Assembly (NCBI RefSeq): GCF_002754375.1
Contig: NZ_PEFF01000001.1
Location: forward strand, 682,001-746,000
DNA: 64,000 nt
DNA from: Variovorax sp. 54
GTDB lineage: Bacteria; Pseudomonadota; Gammaproteobacteria; Burkholderiales; Burkholderiaceae_C
Reading direction: 5' to 3'
Of the stretch, positions 54,401-60,514 are shown one piece after another. The notes beneath the pieces are model-generated. The model saw nothing but the letters and a program-made list of their open reading frames with translations. It had not been told where the DNA came from and did not search any database. Every line of letters starts with the position of its first letter. Positions within the stretch are counted from its first letter, which is position 1. The position numbers were made by a program, and so were the translations under genes.

Positions 54401-57400
54401 GGCCGTCGTCGTCGACGCCGATCTGTGCGCGCGCTGCCACGTCGAGCACCGCGCTCTCGCCGATCCACACCGAACGCTGGTGCGGCTGCAGCGACGGGCT
54501 CTCGGGCATCGTGAAGGCCGGGGCCTCGATGTCGATGCCGATGCGCCCGCCCCAGGCGTTGAGCCGGCCGTCGACCACGAAGCTGCTCTTGCCGCCGCCG
54601 AGCAGCTGGATGGAACGGCCCGCGTCGACCGTCACCACCGCGCCCGCGCCGACGCCGACGTTGCCGCCTTCGGTGACGCGGCGCTGCGAACGCAGCACGA
54701 GGTCGGCGCCCTGGCGCTGCACGACCTGGCGGTTCACCGCATCCTGCTGCAGCAGCGGCGGCGTCCACAGCTGCAGCGCGATGCCGCCTTCGTGGTCGGC
54801 ACCGGCCCCGGGCGCGATGCCGTAGACCGGCATCACCACGTCGAGCTGTGCGCCCGGCGCGACCGTGAGCCCCGCGTGGCCATTGAGGTCGTAGGTCGAG
54901 AAGCCCGATTGCAGGCGCGACGCGTCGAGCACGAGCTGCGTTGCGTCGGACAACGCCGGGTCGAGGCCGATGAGCAGCGCGTTCCCCGTTTCAATCTTCA
55001 GCGTGCCGCCGCCGTTCACGCCATGGCCGCGGATCTCGCCGTCCAGCGACAAGCGCCCTTGCGCATCGGTGCTGGTGGCGGCCGAGTCGGCCACCAGCGA
55101 CACGTTGCCGCCCTTGCCGCCCCGCTGCTTGCCCTTGGCCAACAAGGCTGCACCCGACGACACGTCGATGAGGCTGCCCTGCCCGATCGTCACGCCGTGC
55201 GTCGACTCGAGGCGCACCGTGCCGCCGTCGATGGCAGCGAGCCTGGCCGTGTCTTCGGGCGATGTGCCGACATCGACACGGCGCCCACGCAGGTCGAGCG
55301 TGACGCCGTCACGCACCCGGAGCCGCGAGCCGCTCTCCTGCGTGAGCGCACGCGGCACCGACCCGGCCACCGGCGACAGGAAGACATTGCCGGCCTCCAG
55401 CGTGCCGCCGCGCACCGTGACGTCGGCACCGATGTCGATGAACGCGCCGAGCAGGTTCATGCGCCCGCCGTCGGCCAGCGTGAGCGCCTTCTCGGTGGTC
55501 ACACTGCCGCGCGTGCCGATGTCGAGCACCGAGAGGTGTTGCGCATTCAGGTGCGCCGCATCGAGCCACAGCGTGTTGATGCGGTCGGCGGCCAGCGCGT
55601 CGGCCGCGGCCATCTGTTGCGTGATCGGTGCCACGTCGCCGAAGCGCACGTCGGTGTCGAACAGGTCGATGCGGCCCAGCGCACCGTAGCGCCCCACCGC
55701 CAGCACGCCGCCGCGCGCCACTGCCGTCTGCGACTGGCGGTAGCTGTCGTCCATGGCGGCATCGCGTGCGCGCGTCTGCTGCGCGCCGTTGAACACCTCG
55801 GCGACGATGTCGCCTTCGAGGACTGCCGTGGGCGCGCTCACCACCAGCCGGCCCGCATCGCGACCGACCGTGTAGCCGTTTTCCAGCACGCGCTGCGGCG
55901 CGATCAGCGGGTTGTAGAAGTAGTCGGTCGTCTTCTTGCCCCAGCGCGCGTGCTCGGCCTCGAAGCCCTTGTAGACGCCGTCGAAGAGCATGTCCGACGG
56001 GGCCTTGTCCAGGCTGTACAGGCGCCCGTCGCTGCCCTTGAGCCAGGTCTGGTTCAGGAAGCCGGTCTGCACGTTCAGCGAACCGCCCGACAGGTTGACT
56101 TTCGAACCCGCCTGCGTGAGCACCTCGGCGCCGCCGAGCACCACCGTACCGCCCTGCGCGGCCCATTCGCCGATGCCGTGGCCCTGGTTGCCCAGGTAGC
56201 CGCCGACCTCGAGCAGGCCGCCCGCCGCGTACCAGCGCTCGCCCTCGTAGCCGCCCACGCCGGGCGCCACGCGCACGAGCTTGCGCCGGTCGATCCACAC
56301 GTCGCTGTTGAAGAGCGTGCCGCTCTCGCGGTTGCGCGGCGCGTCGCGCGTCTCGTTGCCCTGCACGCTGACCTTGACGTTGTTGGATTCCATCGTCACG
56401 TTCACGCCGACCGCGCCCGACACGTCCAGGCGCGCCTTGTCGGCCACGAAGCTGCGGCGCGTGGCACTGGCCGCGATCTGCCCGCCGGTGGCGAGCGTGA
56501 GCGACTCGCCCTCGAAGCGGATGTCGCCGCCCGAAACGATCTCGATGCGCGACTGGTCGCGGCGGTCCGACAGCCGCGAGAGGTTGTCGAAGAGGCCCGG
56601 CGGCACGAGCGCGCGTGCGGTGTCCTGCGCGGCCGACTCCTTGAGGAGCGCGTCGCGCTGGCTGTCGAACGCGCTGGCCTTGCCGTCGTCTTCGATGAGC
56701 ACGGCAGTGACCGCGCCGCTGCCCAGCGCCACGTTGCCGCGCGTGTCGGCGGCCGAGTTCAGCAGGTGCACCGTGCCGCGCGCGGACACCGTGGACGTGG
56801 CGAGCGCCACGCCGTCCTGCCGCACATCGCGGCCGGCGAGCGTGATGTCGCCTTCGCGCGCCACGAGCAGGCCGGTGTTGCTCACCTTGCCCGACGTGCT
56901 GTCGGCCACGAACTGCGGCGCGATCTCATTGCCGCGCGTGGTCGAGAAGGCGTTGGCCTCGGTGCCCACGCCCTTGCGGATCACGAAGCTGTCGCCCGCC
57001 GCGAGCTGCACCTGGCCCTTGCGCGCGGCGATCTCGCCGGCGTTGGCCACTTCCTTGCCGAGCAGCAGCACATAGCCGCCGCCCTGCGTGACGGAACCGG
57101 GCTCCTTGGTGGTCAGCCGCGCGCCGGCCTTCACCTCGACCTTGCCCAGGTCGTCCTTCGCCGTGGTGAAGCTGGGCGCGGTGTCGTTCGAATAGATGCC
57201 GCGCGCCTTGAACTGGTCGTCGCCGATGTGCGCGGCGGCCGCCACGAGGTTGCGCGTGTCGGTCTGGCTGGTGCCGCTGAACACCACGCCATTGCGGTTG
57301 GCGATGAGCACCGTGCCGTCGGCCTTGATCTGGCCCTGGATCTGGGACGGCCGCGCCTTCGGATCGTTGACGCGGTTGAGCACCGCCCAGTCGGCCTGCT

Positions 57401-57938
57401 GCTTGAAATCGACCGTGGTGTTGCGCCCGACGTTGAAGGTCTCCCAGTTCAGGATGGCCTTGTCGCCGGTCTGCTCCACGGTGACGACGGTGCGGCCGTT
57501 GACTTGCTGCTGCGAGTCGCGGTTCAGCGCGCGGGCATTGAGCCAGCCGGCACTCAGCGAATTCGTGTCGACCTTCAGGCCGCCGTCGGCCAGGCCGTCG
57601 GGCACCGACGGGTCGTTCTGCGCAGCGGCGCGCGCGGCGGCCTGGGCGGCCTGCTGCGCGGCAATCGCCTGCGCCGCGAGGCCCAGGTTGCCGAGCGACT
57701 GGCGCAGCTGCTCGTTGGCCTTCTGCTGCTGCGCCAGCGGGTTCGTCAGCATCGAGGCCGGCGTGCCGTTCGGCAGGTAGCCCGTGACCGCGGCCGTGCC
57801 CTGCGCCACGTTCTTCTGCGCCATCCATGCGGCGCTGAAGGCGCGCTGCGCCTGTGCATTGCCCGCCAGGCCCGCCATGGCCAGCGCGAGGGCGGCGGCG
57901 TGCGCGATCGGCGCGCGGCGGAATGTCTTGTTGCTCAT
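45429..57938 (-). CDS. Giant filamentous haemagglutinin-type exoprotein 3 (TpsA-like)
   Basis: A 4,169-residue exoprotein with a shorter signal peptide of about 31 residues (MSNKTFRRAPIAHAAALALA, cleavage near NAQAQ). The mature start RAFSAAWMAQKNVAQG is nearly that of exoprotein 2, but the next section (NDPSVPDGLADGGLKVDTNS) is nearly that of exoprotein 1, which suggests a mosaic. The TPS domain carries ILNWETFNVGRNTTV and NRNGVVFSG at about 215, with Val replacing Ile. LPAGT-type short repeats lie at about 2793-2919. Unusual Cys/Trp-rich sequence lies at about 2980-3065, with WGPNG twice and two Cys pairs; another Cys pair (CPSGAC) is at about 2016-2021. The C-terminal about 180 residues match the shared DUF3739-type block. 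No second sigma factor follows it. Confidence 0.93.
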   Translation of the reverse strand: MSNKTFRRAPIAHAAALALAMAGLAGNAQAQRAFSAAWMAQKNVAQGTAAVTGYLPNGTPASMLTNPLAQQQKANEQLRQSLGNLGLAAQAIAAQQAAQAAARAAAQNDPSVPDGLADGGLKVDTNSLSAGWLNARALNRDSQQQVNGRTVVTVEQTGDKAILNWETFNVGRNTTVDFKQQADWAVLNRVNDPKARPSQIQGQIKADGTVLIANRNGVVFSGTSQTDTRNLVAAAAHIGDDQFKARGIYSNDTAPSFTTAKDDLGKVEVKAGARLTTKEPGSVTQGGGYVLLLGKEVANAGEIAARKGQVQLAAGDSFVIRKGVGTEANAFSTTRGNEIAPQFVADSTSGKVSNTGLLVAREGDITLAGRDVRQDGVALATSTVSARGTVHLLNSAADTRGNVALGSGAVTAVLIEDDGKASAFDSQRDALLKESAAQDTARALVPPGLFDNLSRLSDRRDQSRIEIVSGGDIRFEGESLTLATGGQIAASATRRSFVADKARLDVSGAVGVNVTMESNNVKVSVQGNETRDAPRNRESGTLFNSDVWIDRRKLVRVAPGVGGYEGERWYAAGGLLEVGGYLGNQGHGIGEWAAQGGTVVLGGAEVLTQAGSKVNLSGGSLNVQTGFLNQTWLKGSDGRLYSLDKAPSDMLFDGVYKGFEAEHARWGKKTTDYFYNPLIAPQRVLENGYTVGRDAGRLVVSAPTAVLEGDIVAEVFNGAQQTRARDAAMDDSYRQSQTAVARGGVLAVGRYGALGRIDLFDTDVRFGDVAPITQQMAAADALAADRINTLWLDAAHLNAQHLSVLDIGTRGSVTTEKALTLADGGRMNLLGAFIDIGADVTVRGGTLEAGNVFLSPVAGSVPRALTQESGSRLRVRDGVTLDLRGRRVDVGTSPEDTARLAAIDGGTVRLESTHGVTIGQGSLIDVSSGAALLAKGKQRGGKGGNVSLVADSAATSTDAQGRLSLDGEIRGHGVNGGGTLKIETGNALLIGLDPALSDATQLVLDASRLQSGFSTYDLNGHAGLTVAPGAQLDVVMPVYGIAPGAGADHEGGIALQLWTPPLLQQDAVNRQVVQRQGADLVLRSQRRVTEGGNVGVGAGAVVTVDAGRSIQLLGGGKSSFVVDGRLNAWGGRIGIDIEAPAFTMPESPSLQPHQRSVWIGESAVLDVAARAQIGVDDDGRRYGTVRNGGTISIGGALDWEAKGVAHAPDLALIIRPGAVLDASGGHARTDVPAAGSLWRELDVASDGGSIVLKSAHSLYLDGTLRAHAGGANAAGGTLAVALESPVFSKFFGPDDAVRRARELVLSQTQQPSGLPSTLQPGHADAALDYGKGRLSVDQVQAGGFGNLSLLVNGLLSFDGNVDLTTAQSLRLYAGSFALADSAATDSHVRLASSYLRLAGVTGAPTKDGEVVYTTTWRHGASTRTSEAVFTAEADHIDIRDRVGFGAHGEIAMTAGPALVVDRRGFDTVNMTSRGDLRLLGGTPALGLLGATTTELATMGDLTLTAAQIYPATGANAQIRAGYDTGRVLDIRRQVEGDVAMPQSVFGILALGGDTVRQGGIVRAPLGNLIVGQDGRGTYEARASLVDLLPGSITSVSGAGLVMPYGGTTDGIGYSVAGTPIDKRAIGSSGILLTGDSVVGQAGAVLDLSGGGELTGAGFVSGRGGSVDVLRTPLANANPANTFSKAGNGVYAIVPGFQGGYAPVSPDAGAGEPAIGRQVTLDHDVGGLKAGTYTLLPSTYALLPGAFRVEVGAPSALPATPLPAGYGSYVASGYLGVANTAVKSSLASPLVVTPAAVVKQHATYNEMGYDAFVAADAARRGGVRGEIAADARNLQLDYFYSKPKDGVSMLQFDGTALFNPAAGSAGFGGTLSMTAVALEVTAPGAGRTTGFGGASVQADQLNAFGAPRMILGGRIDLPYADNYATFKSNTGHVVVRSGATLRGAEIFLVAGGYGDGIQVEQGASLNTLGAGAPAYDSTDGVVFSAGRGAVLGLSNGWINLLPPVPEAVPATIEVGACPSGACTGQTTLYGEGTLAVATNRSFTMADTVRYGAKNLLLAVSSVNLGSDAALQQASANGQLPSGLSMNQGILANLLAGNKGEGVPAVETLVLNARESVNIYGAVSLDTLDPTTGVSSIERLVLGTPAIYGYGGAGDTAKITTGEFIWTGLTPRPPGSGEIFPGENAPGGAIGSLLGHGTLDVSAARIVLGHAPNTQPDAGFSADRLALGFGTVNLNASERITANAKGTLGVYEQQGAYVTGKGYDYSGGQLNLRAPLLTGEAGSNNRITAGGDIVVSAPAGAQPAGDVPLGAQLTLTGRNITIDGTVGLPSGKLQLTASGDVTLGAGSRIDLAGRAVKFFEQTRYSRGGDLEVTSTAGNIVQTAGSVIDLSATHNRGGTMQATALGAGAGRIDLGGRILGTASGAYDAGGTVVPYDAAEINVRGQTVADFAGLNTRLNEGGVIGARRFQIKQGDLAIGDEVKARVVEVTVDGGSLTVNGRIDASGFQPGAIRLAAKGDLTVNGTLDAHATGLRVDSYGKIIDSPNRAIVDLTSTQGTLTLGSGAAIDLRVGTGVSAAQGNDGASRGTLALNAPRRGDNDVAIGINGTPTIQGAKTIAVNAFRTYSDAPLADAPDVTGHVPQLITQKYLDEIDGHSSAFIDKALANTSLSSRLAGLGSYHLRPGVEIVSQTAEGDLSVVGDIDLSGYRYGPGANRNDPARRGFGEPGVLVIRAGGNLNVYGSINDGFAPPPATPDDKGWYLTEQRTKFGSPFTPDGGDIVVPIDGVVLDKGTVFPKNALLNYDVPAEAMVLPAGTVLPVTATLGAAYTLPAGTVLRANVYNADGSIRLKAGTVLGEAVTLDSGMQLGAGTALRGEASVQAMVWPKGVRLPVAMKADGTIALARGALIPSMTDVQLPGDAAVNLRPEVDGVQGRNWAVAPMLGQGATSWSLQLTAGADLDSADRRAVDPAKHGALILADSHAMYNVRLTPGGSGFVWGPNGPMWGHDEGTPMDPLDFEAGYCDWGGEGTCKVDPARLSYFWGPNGADWDPSFVEGAPVSPEYVVICEWGPGVCTTVINPVKDVTKYTPLSPMFSVLRTGTGDLGLAAAGNFVMESPFGVYTAGTRSAPLLDANGLDPFNLARGKAVGGSVIGPQTADYSAALAAYQAWYPEHGGNLDIAVGGNVVGDVWGHFSGERAQAPSAAVGNWLWRQGSGTALAGSDRIATSWWINFGTYALPAGVQFSTDSSPEPYLVGFTGMGTLGGGNLTLRAGGDAGLTTRMGEGQIWQRSEAIVAAVGSTGRVDANGRLTLTGGGDLQLRIGGVVNPNLAAAQYASYGTNAQYQDLNGALVNLRGAANVSASAIGGVEVRYRKAERSIPGQEGDAMDTRPINPFVPTIGIGNAGIVLVPGDSAMYLDTPGDLVLTSVADAGRARVPNSSGFKLGGTEYGIGQGWFTLWTDRTAINLFSAGGNLTPGTDLANLQPGGRYLGSINMSDNVTVYPSILRATAASGSLYYGFSATPATQAPGRALVLAPSPSGALEFLAGNSLFGGGYPVGMSGAVTPLPTPWAPAFVGYDGSQRPVVYNTSPEGSVTGSLGVPNYGEVDRYPLFAFGPDTLGPRALHAADAPPSLFYAVQGDILGLASGTARKVDSSGQPVPETWYRSAAPARIRAGRDIVGTEALIVNNDARDVSLIEAGRDILYANVQVAGPGALEISAGRHITQDDRASVVSRGALAEGDTRPGASIAMMAGMGPMGVGGPDFSAIADRYLDPAKRAESGPGQSLASQPGRVVKTYDTELGAWLKERYGFVATSADVKEPGSALAYFKALAPEQQRVFLRGVYFAELRAGGREYNDVDGPRYGSYLRGRGMIATLFPDLDAAGQEIVRTGDIILYGPSGVHTDFGGDIQMLAPGGQIVVGVQGAVPPGSAGVITQGMGHIQLFSEGSLLLGLSRVMTTFGGDVLAWSEQGDINAGRGSKTTLVYTPPKRVYDNIGNVKLSSQVPSSGAGLATLAPIAEVPAGDMDLIAPLGTIDAGEAGIRVSGSVNLAALQVVNAANIQVKGESAGLPVVASVNVGALTNASAAASQATAAAQDVMQRERAAARQALPSVFSVRVLGFGNEPADGAAAPSDAGRAAARPVGYDEHSPVQVLGRGPLGDAQKTKLTAQERRLLGQ
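45588..46120 (-). repeat. Long dispersed repeat, copy 3 (exoprotein C-terminal coding end)
   Basis: Third copy of the conserved C-terminal coding block; by eye it is especially close in DNA sequence to copy 1 (11321-11860). Confidence 0.75.
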
Positions 57939-58078
57939 GTCATACCCCAGAGAAAAACCGTTCTGGAGAAGAGACCGGGCTCACGGGATGCGACCGACAC
58001 GCGCAGCACGAAAGTTCGGGAGAATTTGCGAACGAAGACGAAGCGCTGCTTTTTTCACAGCCGCGTCACACAGCGCGG
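57939..58078 (-). promoter_or_regulatory. Leader gap before exoprotein 3; possible weak ECF promoter
   Basis: The 140-base gap has the same length as the two other fecR-exoprotein gaps (139 each). On the minus strand GAAAAAAGCAGCGCTT with a nearby CGTC at about 58040-58037 recalls the A-run/GCGGTT/CGTC element of cassettes 1 and 2, but the spacing is wrong, so the promoter here may have another specificity. Close to the start codon, TTTTTCTCTGGGGT precedes ATGACATG; no strong ribosome-binding site is evident. Confidence 0.3.
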
Positions 58079-59098
58079 CTACCCGAGCAGCACGATGCCG
58101 GCGGGCAGCGATGTGAGCTTCGCGCCGTAGCTCACGGCGATCAGCGTCTCGACATGCGGCAGCTCGTCCAGCCGCAGCCGCGCCTGCACCTTGCGGCGGC
58201 CGAGTTCGGCACGCGTGACGATGAGGCGGCCTGGACGGTAGCGGTTGATTTCGTCGACCACGGCCGCGAGCGGCGTGTCGTCGAACACCAGCACGCGCTC
58301 GCGCCACGCGCCCACGGCCGCGAGATCGGGCGCGCGCGCCACCTCGGCCTCGCGCAGGCCGCCGTAGCGGATCTGCTGCGCCTCGCCGGCCACGAGCACA
58401 CGCTCGCCGTCGCGCAGCTCGACCGAGCCCGCGAAGCAGGTCACGCACACCTCGCCGCCGGTGGCGCGCACGTTGAAGCGGCTGGCCGCTGCAGCCACGA
58501 GGCGCGCGCCGCCCACCGTCATGGTGAAGGGCGCGCGGCGCGCCGCATCGAGCTGCACCTGCGCCTCGCCGCCCAGCATGTCGAGCACGGGCGGCTCGCC
58601 CTCGGCGCCGCGCGCGAGGTTGAGGCTGGTCTGCGTGTTCATCTCGACCACCGCGGCCGCATCGGCCAGCACCACGCGGCGCTGCTCGCCGGTGCCGGTG
58701 CGGTAGTCGGCCGTCATGTCGGACAGCGCGGGCCACAGGCCGGCGGGCGGGCGCACCACCACGAAAGCAGCAGCACCGGCCGCGAGCGCGGCGCCGAGGA
58801 ACTGGCGGCGGCCGAATGCGGGTGGGCGCGACGCGGCGATGGCCGCGCGCGGTGGTACTGCGTCCATGGCGGGCATGCGCTGCGCCACGGCTTCAGCGGC
58901 AGGCCGGGTCAGGTCCCACAGCCGGGTCGCGTCGGCCATCGCCTGCGCGTGCTGCGGGCTGCGGGCGCACCAGCGGCGGAAATCCTGCGCGTCGCCCGTG
59001 GTGGCGCGGCCGGAGGTCAGGCGCACGAGCCAGTCGTGGGCCTGGGCGTCCAGCGCGGCGCGGTCGGCGTCTTGAATCGGGGTGGGTGCGGCCATCAT
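58079..59098 (-). CDS. FecR-family sigma regulator 3
   Basis: A 339-residue FecR protein. The N-domain (about 10-80) contains AHDWLVRLTSGRATTGDAQDF and RRWCARSPQHAQAM; the membrane segment at about 105-125 is preceded by FGRRQFLGAAL, again twin-arginine-like; the periplasmic domain contains DYRTGTGEQRRVVLAD, MNTQTSLNLA and GEAQVQL, and the C-terminal part ends LPAGIVLLG. It is the most diverged of the three. Its start ATG at 59098 overlaps the sigma stop codon by four bases (ATGA), so translation is coupled; cassettes 1 and 2 have a 72-73 base gap here instead. Confidence 0.92.
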   Translation of the reverse strand: MMAAPTPIQDADRAALDAQAHDWLVRLTSGRATTGDAQDFRRWCARSPQHAQAMADATRLWDLTRPAAEAVAQRMPAMDAVPPRAAIAASRPPAFGRRQFLGAALAAGAAAFVVVRPPAGLWPALSDMTADYRTGTGEQRRVVLADAAAVVEMNTQTSLNLARGAEGEPPVLDMLGGEAQVQLDAARRAPFTMTVGGARLVAAAASRFNVRATGGEVCVTCFAGSVELRDGERVLVAGEAQQIRYGGLREAEVARAPDLAAVGAWRERVLVFDDTPLAAVVDEINRYRPGRLIVTRAELGRRKVQARLRLDELPHVETLIAVSYGAKLTSLPAGIVLLG

Positions 59099-59649
59099 GT
59101 CTTCTCAGACTGTTTTCCGGCGCCGGGACCGAACCTTTGAATCACGTCTCGTCCCAAACGGCCCGCGCAATGCACCAGCGCGGCCTTCACTTCGCGCTCG
59201 ACGATGCGCACCGACACGCCGTAGCGCCGCGCAAGGTCGGCATGCGGCGTCTCGTCCACGCGCGAGGCGATGAAGATGTCGCGGCGGCGGCGTGGCAGCT
59301 CTTCGAGCGCGCGCTCCAGTGCCTGCACCTCGCTGCGCGCCTCCGAGACGCGGGCCGGGTCGTGGCTGTCGTCGGAAAAGTGCAGCAGCTCCTCGACCTC
59401 GACGAAGTCGAGCAGGCGCCCGTGGGAGATGCGCCGGTCTTCCGCCACGTTCGACGCGATGCGCAGCAGGTAGGCCATGGGGCTTTGCACCGGGCCGGGG
59501 TCGCTCATGCGCTGCACGCGCAGCCAGGTCTCGTGCAACACATCGTCGGCCCGCTCATCCGAGCCCAGGCGGCGGCGCAGCCGGTTGCGGAACTCGATGT
59601 AGCGGCTGGTCAGCAGGCTGCGCAGAAAGCCGGGGGTGTCCTGTTCCAC
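59095..59649 (-). CDS. ECF sigma factor 3, FecI-like
   Basis: A 184-residue ECF sigma factor: region 2 at about 15-85 (ADDVLHETWLRVQRMSD, then MAYLLRIASNVAEDRRI) and region 4 at about 115-170 (LEELPRRRRDIFIASRVDE, then ADLARRYGVSVRIVEREVKAAL). It starts seven bases after the STN protein 3 stop and overlaps fecR 3 by four bases, giving a tightly coupled regulatory triplet. It is the most diverged of the cassette sigma factors, in keeping with the missing TGCGGTT/CGTC element in this cassette, and may recognise its own promoter. Confidence 0.93.
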   Translation of the reverse strand: MEQDTPGFLRSLLTSRYIEFRNRLRRRLGSDERADDVLHETWLRVQRMSDPGPVQSPMAYLLRIASNVAEDRRISHGRLLDFVEVEELLHFSDDSHDPARVSEARSEVQALERALEELPRRRRDIFIASRVDETPHADLARRYGVSVRIVEREVKAALVHCAGRLGRDVIQRFGPGAGKQSEKT

Positions 59650-59656
59650 GGCGTGC

Positions 59657-60358
59657 TCAGGGAGAAACCGCTGCGTCGCAGACGTCGGGGCGGTCGCCGG
59701 TGCGCGGCAGCAGCAACACGGTCAGGGGCTGGTCGGCCTCGCCTTCGGGCGGACGGTCGAACACCAGCGTGTTCATTGCGGCTTCAAGCGCGGCGTCGCG
59801 CTGCGCGAGGCCGGTGGAACTGAGCAGCCGCGTGCGCCGCACATGGCCGCTGGGGCCTACCCACAGCTGCACCAGTGCGCGGTAGGTCCCAGGTCGTGCA
59901 TGCGGCCAGCGGCACAGCGTGCGCTCCAGGGCCTGTTGCACCACACGGGCATCGCGCGGGGACATGGCGATGGCGGGTGCGGCCGGTGTCGTCACCACTG
60001 CAGGCGGAGACGCCTCGGCCTCGACCAGCGTGAAGGTGCGCGCATCGGTGTGGCGCGCGGCCAGCCGCGTGCCGGCCAGCAGGCGCTGCAACGCCTCGCG
60101 CGGCGTGAACACGCCGTGCAGCGGCGCGGATTCGAGGCCGGCGGTGAGCTGTCCGTCGAAGAACACGGACTGCCCCGTCGCCTGCGCATAGACCTGCACG
60201 GCGGTGGCCAGCGGCTGGGCCGGCAGGTCGAAGGCGATGCGCCCCGCCGCATCGGGCGAGGGCGCAGGTTCGCCGGCAAGCGACACGGCCGCGAGGGACA
60301 GAATTCCGAGGATCAGGGTCAAGACACACACCCACCGTGACCGAGCAACGCGAGACAT
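59657..60358 (-). CDS. Exported STN plus TonB-C-like domain protein 3
   Basis: A 233-residue protein with a signal peptide (RSRWVCVLTLILGILSLAAV, cleavage near SLAG-EP). The STN domain (about 40-105) shows IAFDLPAQPLATAVQVYAQ, GQSVFFDGQLTAG and LHGVFTPREALQRLLAGTRL. The TonB-C-like domain (about 158-220) shows YRALVQLWVGPSGHVRRTRL, SSTG and AMNTLVFDRPP. The conserved Cys pair is RTLCRWP and PDVCDAA. AGGA lies about seven bases before the ATG. First gene of cassette 3 and of the whole 50-kb minus-strand run; divergent from alkB. Confidence 0.88.
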   Translation of the reverse strand: MSRVARSRWVCVLTLILGILSLAAVSLAGEPAPSPDAAGRIAFDLPAQPLATAVQVYAQATGQSVFFDGQLTAGLESAPLHGVFTPREALQRLLAGTRLAARHTDARTFTLVEAEASPPAVVTTPAAPAIAMSPRDARVVQQALERTLCRWPHARPGTYRALVQLWVGPSGHVRRTRLLSSTGLAQRDAALEAAMNTLVFDRPPEGEADQPLTVLLLPRTGDRPDVCDAAVSP

Positions 60359-60427
60359 GCCGGGTCCTGTGACGAAGGAGGAATCGCAGGCGCCGGGCCG
60401 GTGCCAGGTACTGCTTTGGTGCTCGGA

Positions 60428-60456
60428 ATGCTAGTGACGCTTTGTGACAGCTTGAA
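60428..60456 (-). promoter_or_regulatory. Candidate sigma-70 promoter of cassette 3
   Basis: On the minus strand TTCAAG (60456-60451) is followed after 17 bases by TAGCAT (60433-60428), about 70 bases before the STN protein 3 start. The pair resembles that of cassette 1. The spacer carries a direct repeat GTCAC-AAAGC-GTCAC that could be a regulator site. Confidence 0.4.
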
Positions 60457-60514
60457 TGCATGGCAGGCGCGAGCAACGGTCCGAACCGCGCCTGTCGCTG
60501 GCGACAATGCGCCC

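Noticed and set aside
11156..57938. RGD tripeptides in the exoproteins (for example LLRGDRQ, SYRGDIT) as integrin-binding sites
   Set aside because: In very long Arg/Gly/Asp-rich repeat proteins the tripeptide is expected by chance, and the positions are not conserved among the three proteins.
45330..58130. Plus-strand open frame of 4,266 codons opposite exoprotein 3, and similar ones opposite exoprotein 1 (for example 12755-18202 and 18212-23806)
   Set aside because: The translation is dominated by Arg, Ala, His and Val with no recognisable domain or signal. Strong GC bias at third positions and low stop-codon frequency in highly repetitive GC-rich genes produce such antisense frames; the opposite strand encodes a clear family protein.
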